The translations under genes and the position numbers were made by a program. From NCBI RefSeq assembly GCF_004168625.1, contig NZ_SDWW01000011.1, positions 33,279 to 97,278 of the forward strand: a stretch of DNA of 64,000 nucleotides, given 5' to 3'. Numbering within the stretch: position 1 is the stretch's first letter; every line of letters starts with the position of its first letter. The notes beneath the pieces were generated by a model. It saw only the letters and a program-made list of their open reading frames with translations. It was not told the origin of the DNA and made no database searches. Of this stretch, positions 38,720-47,145 are shown piece after piece. Source of the stretch: Pengzhenrongella frigida. GTDB taxonomy: Bacteria > Actinomycetota > Actinomycetes > Actinomycetales > Cellulomonadaceae.

Positions 38720-39304
38720 TCAGCCGGCTCGGTCCAGCACGACCAGGCAGGTGGCGAGGTGGTCGTCGACCAGACCGCACGCCTGCATCGTGGCGTACGC
38801 GGTCGTCGGACCGACGAACCGGAACCCCGCGGCCTTGAGGTCGCGGGCGAGGGCCCGGGACTCGTCGGTCTGGGCGGGGACGTCCGCCCAGGTGGCCGGG
38901 CGGACGACGGCGGTCGGGTCCGCGGCGGACGCCGGCGCGTGGGACCAGATCAGCTCCGCCAGGGTCCGGCCCTCGGACCACAGGGCCAGGACCGCTCGGG
39001 CGTTGGCGATCGTCGCGGCGACCTTGGCGCGGTTGCGCACGATCCCGGCGTCGGCGAGCAGGCGGGCGACGTCGTCGTCCCCGAAGGCCGCGACGGCCTC
39101 GGGGTCGAAGTCCGCGAACCCCGCGCGGAACGCCGGCCGCTTGCGCAGCACCGTGATCCAGGACAGCCCGGACTGGAACGCCTCCAGGCTCACCCGCTCG
39201 AACAGCTCGCGCTCCCCGCGTACCGGCAGGCCCCACTCGTGGTCGTGGTAGGCCTCGTAGAGGGGATCTCCGTCGCCGAAGCAACGGGTGGCGGGGGTCG
39301 TCAT
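38720..39304 (-). CDS. tag: DNA-3-methyladenine glycosylase I
   Basis: Removes 3-methyladenine from alkylated DNA. 194 residues. Zinc ligands appear as Cys8, a His in YHDHEWG and His/Cys in VDDHLATC near the C-terminus. FQSGLSWITVLRKR, a signature of Tag, follows. The ATG at 39304 stands seven bases after a GAGAGT hexamer, a leaderless-type start; the frame is open 13 codons upstream into tandem repeats. Convergent with the ATPase gene: the two stops abut at 38719/38720. Confidence 0.94.
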   Translation of the reverse strand: MTTPATRCFGDGDPLYEAYHDHEWGLPVRGERELFERVSLEAFQSGLSWITVLRKRPAFRAGFADFDPEAVAAFGDDDVARLLADAGIVRNRAKVAATIANARAVLALWSEGRTLAELIWSHAPASAADPTAVVRPATWADVPAQTDESRALARDLKAAGFRFVGPTTAYATMQACGLVDDHLATCLVVLDRAG

Positions 39305-39323
39305 GACGACTACTCTCCCCGAT

Positions 39324-39353
39324 GCCACCGACAGGCGTGCCACCGACAGGCGT
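39324..39353. repeat. 15-bp tandem direct repeat upstream of tag
   Basis: GCCACCGACAGGCGT occurs twice head to tail, with a degraded third copy (GCGACCGACGCGTC) after it, in the short gap between tag and the small ORF upstream. Likely slippage; no known function. Confidence 0.7.
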
Positions 39354-39365
39354 GCGACCGACGCG

Positions 39366-39566
39366 TCAGGTGAAGCTGGGGCGCTGCGGGAGGGTCGGCA
39401 TGGCCGCCTGCGGGGGCGCGGCGTGCTGCGACGGGAGCCCGGACCACTCCGCCAGCGGGTCGACCTCGACGCCCTTGAGCCCGGCGGCGACCGCGACCAG
39501 GAGCTCGGCGCTCGTCGTGCCGCCCAGTGCGGCCAGGACCTCCCAGGAAGGGCTCTCGTTCGTCAT
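39366..39566 (-). CDS. Small protein of unknown function
   Basis: 66 residues, MTNESPSWEVLAALGG then a short helix LLVAVAAGLKG, ending in a Pro/Ala tail. Not recognised. AATAGT stands exactly seven bases before the ATG, the same leaderless-promoter spacing as at several sure genes here, and the AT-rich upstream stretch supports a promoter. It points towards tag, 61 bp away, so tag could be co-transcribed. The alternative is a spurious frame. Confidence 0.45.
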   Translation of the reverse strand: MTNESPSWEVLAALGGTTSAELLVAVAAGLKGVEVDPLAEWSGLPSQHAAPPQAAMPTLPQRPSFT

Positions 39567-39670
39567 GTGTATGACTATTGTTCATCCGCGACCGTGCTGG
39601 CGACGGACCTTGGTCCGGGGGGACATCACCGCAGGTGGCAGGGGTTCCGGCGGAGCGGATTCACCCGTGT

Positions 39671-39693
39671 GCGTCCGCGGTCGGCGCGGACGC
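39671..39693 (-). terminator. Hairpin after hrpA
   Basis: Perfect 9-bp stem (GCGTCCGCG with its complement) around a GTCGG loop, 17 bases after the hrpA stop on the minus strand. Confidence 0.6.
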
Positions 39694-39710
39694 CCGGCCC
39701 GGCCGGATCG

Positions 39711-42700
39711 TCAGCCGGCCAGGACCGTGCGGATCCGCTTCTCCGAGATCGGGCCGGGCGTGCCCAGCTGCTGCGCGAACAGGCTGACCCGCAGCTCCTC
39801 GAGCATCCAGCGCACGTCCGCGAGGGCGGCCGCCCGGGCCTCGTCGGGCGCCGACCGGGCGGCGCGGGCGCGCGCCTCGGCGTAGGCGTCCACCAGGTCG
39901 CGGATGCGCCAGGCGGTCTCCGCGTCGCGGTGCGGGTCGTCCGCGGCCTTGGCGAGCCGGTGCTGGGCGGCCTTGAGGTAGCGGACGAGGTGCGGCAGCC
40001 GGGCGGCGCCGATCTCGGCCACGAAACCGTCGTGCACCAGGTCGGCCGCCTGGTCGCGGATGTCCTGCAGCGTGTTGAGCAGCGCCATGCTCGTCGCGCC
40101 CCGGACCGCGCCGTCGAGCGCGCGCGTGGCGGTGAGCACGGCCACGACGTCGGCGATGATGCGGTGCACGGTGTCCTCGAGGGCGAGCCGGACGCCGTCG
40201 CGCAGGGCCACGTACGAGGCGGCGTCGCGCACCGCGGCCGCGCCGCGCGCCTCGATCAGCGCGTCGACCGCGGCCAGCTGGACGTCGGCGACGAGCGCCT
40301 CGGTGCTGCGGTACGGGCTGGCCGCGAGCGTGAGCGCCTGCGTGCCGGACCAGCGGGTCGTGATCCGCGCGGTCGCCAGCCCGGTCTCGAGCAGCAGCAA
40401 CCGACGCAGCCCGCGCTGGTGCGTGCCGGCCTGCAGGGCGGGGTCGGCCAGCACGCGCAGGCTCACCTGCAGCGCGCGGCCGGGGCCGGGCTCCTCGATC
40501 AGCGCCGGGTACCCGCGCACGACGATGCCCTGCACCGGGGTCTCGACCATGAGCGGGATCGCGCCGCCCGACAGGTCGCTCGGCCAGGCGGTCAGCCCGG
40601 TGCGTTCGGCGATCGCGGCGGCCGTCGGGGTGGCCGGGGCCCCGGCCGGGGTCGACGACGGGGTGCCGGTCGGGGCGCCCGGGGTCCGTGCGGGCACGCC
40701 CGACGGCTTCGCGGCACCACCGGCGGCACCCGCGGCACCCGCGGCCGACGCGCCCGGCTTGGAGCCGTCGCCCTTGGTGACCGGTTTCGAGGCGGCGTTC
40801 GACGCGCGCACGGCGTCGCGCACGGCCGAGCGCACCGCGACCCGGACCGCGTCCTGGGTGTGCGCGGCGAGCCGGCGCTGGAGCGCGATGAGGTCCTTGC
40901 TCTCGTCGACCATGAGGTTGTGACCGGCGCGTTCCTCGTTCACCCGGAACGTCATGCGCAGGTGCGCGGGCAGGCGTTCGTCGTCCCACGCGGTGTCCGG
41001 GATCTCGACGCCGCGCAGCGCGCGCACCGCTGCCGCGACGGCCTCGTGCATCGAGCCCGCCATGTCACCGGCACGCACGGTGTCCAGCCAGCTCGGCAGG
41101 TGCTCGTCGATCCAGGCCACGACGTCGCGCGCCACGTCCGGTGCGGGCACGAGCTGCACGCGCACGGGCTTGGCCAGCGAGCGGATCAGGGCCACCACGA
41201 GCTCCTCGCGGACTCCGGGCACCATCTGGTCGAAACCCTCGGGTCGCACGCGGTTCAGCACCACGACCGGGATGTGGACGGTGACGCCGTCGGCGTCCGT
41301 GCCGGGCTCGAACTGGTAGGTCAGCGGCAGCATCAGGTCGCCCTGCGGCCAGGTCGACGGGAAGTCCGTCTCGCTCACCGCGCCCAGCTCGGCGTCGGGC
41401 ACGAGCATCTCGAGGGTGAACGTCAACAGGTCGGGCTCGGTGCGGCGGGCCGTCTTCCACCACGTGTCGAAGTGGCGCGCGGAGACGACGTCGGCCGGGA
41501 TCCGCTCGTCGTAGAAGGCGAACAGGGCGTCGTCGTCGACCACGAGGTCGCGTCGCCGGGCGCGGTGCTCGAGGCTCTCCGCCTCGGCGAGCAGCGCGCG
41601 GTTGTCGTGGAAGAACTCGTGGTGCGTGGTCCACTCGCCCTCGATCAGCGCGTGCCGGATGAACAGCTCGCGCGCGTGCTCGGGGTCGACCTTCGCGTAC
41701 AGCACGCGGCGCTGCGCGACGATCGGCACCCCGTAGAGCAGCACCTTCTCGGACGCCATCGCCGCACCCTGCTTGGTCGACCAGGCGGGTTCGGAGTACG
41801 TGCGTTTGACCAGGTGGGCGGCCAGGTCCTCGGCCCACTCGGGCTGGATCCGGGCGGCGTCGCGCCCCCAAAGCCGGGAGGTCTCGACCAGCTCGCCGAC
41901 CATGATCCAGGCCGGGGGCTTCCGCGACAGGGGCGAGCCGGGGAAGATCGCGAACCGCGCGCCGCGGGCCCCGAGGTACTCGTTGCGGGCGCCCTTGCGG
42001 GCCGACGACGACGGCTTCTTCGCGCGCGCCGGTGCGACCTTGATCTCGTTCGCCTCCTGCATCCCGATCTGCGAGAGCAGTCCGGACAGCAGCGAGACGT
42101 GGATGCGGTCGGCGTCCCAGTCGAGCCGCAGGTTCGACTCGTCGGGGGCGGTGTCGCTCGCCAGCAGCTCCTGGGCGGCGCCCGGGGCGGTCCGGCGGCG
42201 CGGCGGGGTGCTCACCGGGGCGCTGGAGGCGCCCGGGGCGCTGGAGGCACCGCCGGCCTCGGCGAGCGTCGGGGCGGCGTCGGGCAGGTGTCGCGGGCGG
42301 GGCGGCTCGACCCGGATGCCGAGCGGCTTGGCCATCTCGCGCAGCTGGGTCACGACGTCCTGCCACTCGCGCAGGCGCATGTAGTTGAGGTGCTCGGACT
42401 TGCACATGCGCCGGAACGCGGAGCTGCCGAGCTCGCGCTGCGCGTCCTTGACGTGCTCCCAGAGGTTCAGGTACGTGAGGAAGTCGGAGGTCGGGTCGGC
42501 GAACCGGGCGTGCAGCTGGTCGGCGTGCTGACGCTGCTCGAGCGGGCGTTCGCGCGGGTCCTGGATGGACAGCGCGGCGGCGATGATCATGACCTCGCGT
42601 GCGACGCCGCGGCGCCCGCCCTCGACGATCATCCGGCCGAGCCGCGGGTCCATCGGCAGCTGCGCGAGCGCCCGCCCGACGTCGGTCAGCCGCGCCCCGG

Positions 42701-44684
42701 TCTTCGTCGCGTCGGCGGTCTTCGTCGCGTCGGACGGCGCCGCGCGCGCGGGGGACCGGGTGGGGTCGGCCTCGTCGGCCGAGGCGTGCGTGACGGTCTC
42801 GAGGGCGCCGAGCTCGGTGAGGAGCTGGACGCCGTCGCGGATCGAGCGGGTGTCGGGCGGTTCGACGAACGGGAAGTGCGCGACGTCGTCGGGCGTGGAG
42901 GCGACCCCGACCGCGACCATCTGCAGGATCACGGCTGCCAGGGAGGTGCGCAGGATCTCGGGCTCGGTGAACTCCGGGCGCGACTCGAAGTCCTCGGCGG
43001 AGTACAGCCGGATGGCGATCCCGTCCGCGACGCGCCCGCACCGCCCGGCGCGCTGGTTGGCGGACGCCTGCGAGACGGGTTCGATCGGCAGCCGCTGGAC
43101 CTTGGTCGCCTTGGAGAACCGGGAGATGCGGGCCGTGCCGGGGTCGATGACGTACCGGATGCCGGGCACGGTCAGGGACGTCTCGGCGACGTTGGTGGCG
43201 AGCACGAGGCGTCGGGTCGAGTGGTGCTCGAACACCCGGTGCTGCTCGGCGGAGGACAGCCGCGAGTACAGCGGGATGATCTCGACGGCGTCCGGCCGGC
43301 GCTGGTCGGTGACCCGCGGGCCGAGGTGCCCGGCGAGCGCGTCGGCGGCGTCGCGGATCTCCCGCTCGCCGGAGAAGAACACCAGGATGTCGCCCGGGCC
43401 CTCGGCGCACAGCTCGTCGACCGCCTCGCACACCGCGGTGAGCGGGTCGCGGTCCTCCTGCTTCGACGGGTCGCCCGTGCCGCGGGACCGGGCCTTCGCT
43501 GCGTCGGACAGGTGCGAGGTGGGGTTGCGGGAGGTGGAGCGGGCGTTGGCGCGGGTGATGGCGGACGGTTGGTCCGCCGGGTCGGGCTCGAGGTCGTCGT
43601 CCGGGGACAGCGGGCGGTACCGGATCTCGACCGGGTAGGTCCGGCCGGTGACCTCGACGACCGGGGCGGGCACGCCGTCGGCCCCCGCGAAGTGCTCCGC
43701 GAACCGGGTGGAGTCGATCGTGGCCGAGGTGATGATGACCTTGAGGTCCGGGCGCTGGGGCAGCAGCCGGGTGAGGTAGCCGAGGATGAAGTCGATGTTG
43801 AGCGAGCGCTCGTGCGCCTCGTCGATGATCAGGGTGTCGTACGCCCGCAGCATCGGGTCGCGCTGGATCTGGGCGAGCAGGATGCCGTCCGTCATCACGC
43901 GCACCAGGGTCGCGTCCGACGACGTGTCGGTGAACCGCACCTGGTACCCGACGATCTCGCCGAGCGGGGTGCCGATCTCCTCGCTGATCCGCTCCGCGAC
44001 CGTGCGCGCGGCGATCCGGCGTGGCTGCGTGTGCCCGATCTGACCGGCGCGACCGCGTCCGAGCTCAAGCAGGATCTTCGGCAGCTGCGTGGTCTTGCCG
44101 GACCCGGTCTCGCCCGAGACGATCACGACCTGGTGGTCGCGGATGGTCGCGGAGATGTCGTCGCGGCGGGCCGAGACGGGCAGGTCGGGCGGGTAGGTGA
44201 TCGGTGGGACGACGACGGCGCGGCGCACCGTCGCCTTGCGGCTCGCGCGGGGGGCCTGCCGCGCGTCGAGGGACTCGGGAGTCTCACGAGGTCCTCGGGA
44301 GGAGGCCCGTTGGCCGCGGCCGCTCTTCGCCCGACCCGGCCTCGAACCGGCGTTCGTCCCGGGGCCGGTTCCGGTCCCGGACGTGGGTTCGGAGGTGGTC
44401 CCGGTCCCGGACCCGGGCTGCGCCTGCGAAGGGGGCCTGGCGTCGTCCGCGGTGGCGGACGGTGTCGCGCCGGTCGGGCTCGCGTCCGGGGTCGTGGCTC
44501 CCTGCGGTGTCCGACCGCCACGCCCACGCGAAGCCCCGCCGCGCCGTCGTCGGCCACGAGTCGCGGGCGAGGCGCCGGACGAGGCTGCCGCGCCGGACGA
44601 GCCTGCCGGTGCGGAAATCGGAGCGGCGTCACCGGAGGGCGGTGTCGCCCGCCCACCGTCCGAACCCGCCGCGATCTGTTCCAC
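39711..44684 (-). CDS. hrpA: ATP-dependent RNA helicase HrpA
   Basis: DEAH-box helicase acting on mRNA or stalled ribosomes. 1657 residues, longer than the usual 1300. Walker A GETGSGKTTQLPK near 190, DEAHERSLN near 285, SATID near 320, and the motif VI-type QRAGRCGR are present, then the HrpA-specific C-terminal region. About 160 residues of low-complexity Gly/Ser/Thr/Arg precede the helicase core, which explains part of the extra length. GTG start at 44684 with GGGAGAA upstream; the open frame continues to 44822. A hairpin follows the stop. Confidence 0.95.
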   Translation of the reverse strand: MEQIAAGSDGGRATPPSGDAAPISAPAGSSGAAASSGASPATRGRRRRGGASRGRGGRTPQGATTPDASPTGATPSATADDARPPSQAQPGSGTGTTSEPTSGTGTGPGTNAGSRPGRAKSGRGQRASSRGPRETPESLDARQAPRASRKATVRRAVVVPPITYPPDLPVSARRDDISATIRDHQVVIVSGETGSGKTTQLPKILLELGRGRAGQIGHTQPRRIAARTVAERISEEIGTPLGEIVGYQVRFTDTSSDATLVRVMTDGILLAQIQRDPMLRAYDTLIIDEAHERSLNIDFILGYLTRLLPQRPDLKVIITSATIDSTRFAEHFAGADGVPAPVVEVTGRTYPVEIRYRPLSPDDDLEPDPADQPSAITRANARSTSRNPTSHLSDAAKARSRGTGDPSKQEDRDPLTAVCEAVDELCAEGPGDILVFFSGEREIRDAADALAGHLGPRVTDQRRPDAVEIIPLYSRLSSAEQHRVFEHHSTRRLVLATNVAETSLTVPGIRYVIDPGTARISRFSKATKVQRLPIEPVSQASANQRAGRCGRVADGIAIRLYSAEDFESRPEFTEPEILRTSLAAVILQMVAVGVASTPDDVAHFPFVEPPDTRSIRDGVQLLTELGALETVTHASADEADPTRSPARAAPSDATKTADATKTGARLTDVGRALAQLPMDPRLGRMIVEGGRRGVAREVMIIAAALSIQDPRERPLEQRQHADQLHARFADPTSDFLTYLNLWEHVKDAQRELGSSAFRRMCKSEHLNYMRLREWQDVVTQLREMAKPLGIRVEPPRPRHLPDAAPTLAEAGGASSAPGASSAPVSTPPRRRTAPGAAQELLASDTAPDESNLRLDWDADRIHVSLLSGLLSQIGMQEANEIKVAPARAKKPSSSARKGARNEYLGARGARFAIFPGSPLSRKPPAWIMVGELVETSRLWGRDAARIQPEWAEDLAAHLVKRTYSEPAWSTKQGAAMASEKVLLYGVPIVAQRRVLYAKVDPEHARELFIRHALIEGEWTTHHEFFHDNRALLAEAESLEHRARRRDLVVDDDALFAFYDERIPADVVSARHFDTWWKTARRTEPDLLTFTLEMLVPDAELGAVSETDFPSTWPQGDLMLPLTYQFEPGTDADGVTVHIPVVVLNRVRPEGFDQMVPGVREELVVALIRSLAKPVRVQLVPAPDVARDVVAWIDEHLPSWLDTVRAGDMAGSMHEAVAAAVRALRGVEIPDTAWDDERLPAHLRMTFRVNEERAGHNLMVDESKDLIALQRRLAAHTQDAVRVAVRSAVRDAVRASNAASKPVTKGDGSKPGASAAGAAGAAGGAAKPSGVPARTPGAPTGTPSSTPAGAPATPTAAAIAERTGLTAWPSDLSGGAIPLMVETPVQGIVVRGYPALIEEPGPGRALQVSLRVLADPALQAGTHQRGLRRLLLLETGLATARITTRWSGTQALTLAASPYRSTEALVADVQLAAVDALIEARGAAAVRDAASYVALRDGVRLALEDTVHRIIADVVAVLTATRALDGAVRGATSMALLNTLQDIRDQAADLVHDGFVAEIGAARLPHLVRYLKAAQHRLAKAADDPHRDAETAWRIRDLVDAYAEARARAARSAPDEARAAALADVRWMLEELRVSLFAQQLGTPGPISEKRIRTVLAG

Positions 44685-44788
44685 GACCGCCCATTCTCCC
44701 CGACCCGGGCCCCAGCCCCCTCCACCCGCCCGGTCTACCGCGAGATGTGCGCGTCCGGCGAGCGGATTCCTCGGGAAACCGGCCCGGT

Positions 44789-45223
44789 TCAGCGGGCCGG
44801 CGGGTCGCGGAGCTTGGTGCACAGGCGCTCGAGCTCAGTCAGCTCGGCGGGGGTCAGGGCCTTGCCGACCCGGGCGACGATCGACCGCGCGTGCCGGCGG
44901 CCCGTCTCGTGCTGCAGCTCGCGGCCCCGGTCGGTGAGGGCGACCAGCGTGCCGCGACCGTCGTGCGGGTCGCGCTCGCGGCTGACCAGGCCGGCCGACT
45001 CCATCCGCTCGACCAGGCGGCTGAGGCCCGGTTGGCTCAGCCGCACGTGCTCGGCGAGCTCCCGCAGCCGTACGCCCCCGGCCGGGCAGCCGGTCAGCGT
45101 GTAGAGGACGTCGTACTCGGGCATGGTGACCGGCCCGCCGCGGAAGTCGTCGGTGAACTCCTTGATCAGGGTGATCTGCGCGCGCAACAGCGCCTCCCAG
45201 GCCTCTACCGCCAGGTGCGTCAT
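44789..45223 (-). CDS. MarR family transcriptional regulator
   Basis: 144 residues, single winged helix-turn-helix. The recognition region is LRELAEHVRLSQPGLSRLVE near 53-72 and the wing is ERDPHDGRGTLVALTDRG near 83-100. These proteins usually repress neighbouring genes for stress, antibiotics or aromatic compounds. It is 104 bp upstream of hrpA on the same strand and divergent from ybaK, so either could be a target; the operator is not visible. ATG with GAGAGGGA upstream. Confidence 0.93.
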   Translation of the reverse strand: MTHLAVEAWEALLRAQITLIKEFTDDFRGGPVTMPEYDVLYTLTGCPAGGVRLRELAEHVRLSQPGLSRLVERMESAGLVSRERDPHDGRGTLVALTDRGRELQHETGRRHARSIVARVGKALTPAELTELERLCTKLRDPPAR

Positions 45224-45350
45224 GGTCCGGGTCGGTCCCTCTCCTCGCGTGGGTCGGCGCTCGGCGCCGGTCGGGCGCGTCGGCGAACTCGATGCACCCG
45301 CATCAACAGTAGTCCGGTGGCGAGGGCTCGTCGGGGTCGGCGGTCGCTCC

Positions 45351-45356
45351 TACAGT
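45351..45356 (+). promoter_or_regulatory. -10 box of a leaderless ybaK-like transcript
   Basis: TACAGT ends seven bases before the ATG at 45364, the spacing that puts transcription start at or next to the start codon. Confidence 0.6.
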
Positions 45357-45363
45357 GGGGCGC

Positions 45364-45843
45364 ATGACTGACCTGGACGGTGGCGCGAACCCGGCTCTTG
45401 CGGCCCTGGGCGCTGCAGGGATCGAGTTCACCGTGACCCGGCATGGCCGCGTGTCCTCGCTGGCCGAGGCGGCGGCGGCCCGCGGGATCGACCCCGCCGC
45501 GCTCCTCAAGACGATCGTCGTGCGCCGGGCCGACGACGACTTCCTGTTCGTGCTCGTCCCGGGCGACCGCACGATCTCGTGGCCCAAGCTCCGCGAGCTG
45601 CTCGGCGTCAGCCGCCTCTCCATGCCCGACGCCGGGACGGCGCGGGAGGTCACCGGCTACGAGCGGGGCACCATCACACCGTTCGGCGCGCTGCACGCGT
45701 GGCCCGTGATCGCGGACGCCCGGGTCACCGGCCGGGTGGTCTCGATCGGCGCCGGCGCGCACGGCGTCGCCGCGACGGTCGACGGCGACGACCTCGTCCG
45801 GGCCCTCGCCGCGACCGTCGCGGACGTGACCGAGCCGGCGTGA
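45364..45843 (+). CDS. ybaK: YbaK/EbsC-type aminoacyl-tRNA deacylase
   Basis: 159 residues, one YbaK domain. It hydrolyses Cys-tRNA(Pro) and similar mischarged tRNAs. Family signs are the early EFTVTRHGRVSSLAEAAAARG, LLKTIVVR with the conserved Lys in the pocket, and GTITPFGALHAWPV near the end. The ATG at 45364 is chosen over the codon at 45355 because of the leaderless -10 box. Divergent from marR; 90 bp before sbcD. Confidence 0.92.
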   Translation: MTDLDGGANPALAALGAAGIEFTVTRHGRVSSLAEAAAARGIDPAALLKTIVVRRADDDFLFVLVPGDRTISWPKLRELLGVSRLSMPDAGTAREVTGYERGTITPFGALHAWPVIADARVTGRVVSIGAGAHGVAATVDGDDLVRALAATVADVTEPA

Positions 45844-45920
45844 CCGAGCCGGCGTGACCGGATCTGCCACGAATCCACAGGCGCTCGGAGTGCCCCGCCC
45901 GAAGTGTCGGACGCGCGGTC

Positions 45921-45926
45921 TACCGT
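45921..45926 (+). promoter_or_regulatory. -10 box of a leaderless sbcD transcript
   Basis: TACCGT ends seven bases before the sbcD ATG at 45934, same geometry as at 45351. Confidence 0.55.
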
Positions 45927-45933
45927 CTCAGGC

Positions 45934-47145
45934 ATGCGGCTCCTGCACACCTCCGACTGGCACCTCGGGCGAAGCCTGCACGGCGTCGACCTGCTCGAGC
46001 ACCAGGCCGCGTTCCTCGACCACCTCGTGGCGGTGACGCGGGACGAGGGGGTCGACGCGGTGCTCGTCGCGGGCGACGTGTACGACCGCGCGGTGCCGCC
46101 CGTCGAGGCCGTCACCCTGCTGTCGGAGACGCTCGGGCGCCTGGCGGAGCACGCCGTCGTCGTGGTGACCTCCGGCAACCACGACTCCGCGATCCGCCTC
46201 GGCTTCGGCGCGGGCCTGATGCGACCCGGGGTCCACCTGCGCACCCGCGTGGCCGACGCCGCGACACCGGTCACGCTCACCCCGCCCGGCCGCGGGGCCG
46301 GTGGGGGCGACGTCCCGGTCCTCGTGTACGGCCTGCCGTACCTGGATCCCGACGTCGTGCGGCGCGCGCTGTCGCCCGACCCGAGCGAGCCGCTCGCCCG
46401 GTCGCACGCGGCGGTCACGGGCGCCGCGATGGATCGCATCCGCGGGGACCTCGCCGTGCGGACGGCCGCCGCGGCCGCCGCCGGCACCCCCCGGCCGCGG
46501 GCCGTGGTGCTCGCGCACGCGTTCGTGCTCGGTGGTGAGGCGTCGGAGTCGGAGCGGGACATCCGGGTCGGTGGCGTCGACCATGTGCCGGCCGGGGTGT
46601 TCGCCGGGATGGACTACGTCGCGCTCGGGCACCTGCATGGTCCGCAACGCATCGGCGGCGCGGCCGGCACCGTGTTGCGCTACTCGGGCTCCCCGTTGGC
46701 CTACTCGTTCTCCGAGCTGCGCCAGGTGAAGTCGAGCGTGCTGATCGACGTCGGCCCCGACGGCGTCGTCGGCGAGGCGCGGCTGATCCCCGCGCCCGTG
46801 CCCCGGCGGATCGCCGAGGTGACCGGCACGCTCGAGGAGCTGCTCGGGGCTGCGGGCGAGGCGTATGTCGCCGACTGGCTGCGCGTGACCGTGACCGACG
46901 TGGCCCGGCCGCCCGAGCTGTATGCCCGGGTCAAGGTGCGGTTCCCGCATGCGCTCGTGGTCCAGCACCGCCCGCCGGCCGCCGCCGGTGCGCGCGAGCA
47001 CGTCGCGGTGACCTCGGCGCGCGACCCGCTCGAGGTGGCGGCCGAGTTCGTCGAGCACATCACCGCCGCGGAGCCCACCCGCGCCGAGGCGAGTGCGCTG
47101 CGAGCTGCGCTCGAGCACGTCCTCGCGCTGGATCGCAGCGCCTGA
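45934..47145 (+). CDS. sbcD: Exonuclease SbcD (Mre11-type nuclease subunit)
   Basis: Mn2+-dependent nuclease of the SbcCD complex that cuts hairpins and blocked DNA ends. 403 residues. Phosphoesterase motifs are complete: HTSDWHLGR (7-13 region), GDVYDRAVPP, SGNHDS, VVLAHAFV and ALGHLHGPQ. The stop overlaps the sbcC start as TGATG, so the two subunits are coupled. The ATG at 45934 follows a leaderless -10 box. Confidence 0.96.
   Translation: MRLLHTSDWHLGRSLHGVDLLEHQAAFLDHLVAVTRDEGVDAVLVAGDVYDRAVPPVEAVTLLSETLGRLAEHAVVVVTSGNHDSAIRLGFGAGLMRPGVHLRTRVADAATPVTLTPPGRGAGGGDVPVLVYGLPYLDPDVVRRALSPDPSEPLARSHAAVTGAAMDRIRGDLAVRTAAAAAAGTPRPRAVVLAHAFVLGGEASESERDIRVGGVDHVPAGVFAGMDYVALGHLHGPQRIGGAAGTVLRYSGSPLAYSFSELRQVKSSVLIDVGPDGVVGEARLIPAPVPRRIAEVTGTLEELLGAAGEAYVADWLRVTVTDVARPPELYARVKVRFPHALVVQHRPPAAAGAREHVAVTSARDPLEVAAEFVEHITAAEPTRAEASALRAALEHVLALDRSA

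Noticed and set aside
39310..39585. Alternative 91-codon minus-strand frame upstream of tag
   Set aside because: It spans the tandem repeats and overlaps the better-supported 66-residue frame with the leaderless -10 box.
39288..45104. Very long plus-strand open frame (1938 codons) opposite hrpA
   Set aside because: Pure high-GC artefact; composition is Arg/Gly/Val-rich noise and the minus strand encodes HrpA with all DEAH motifs.
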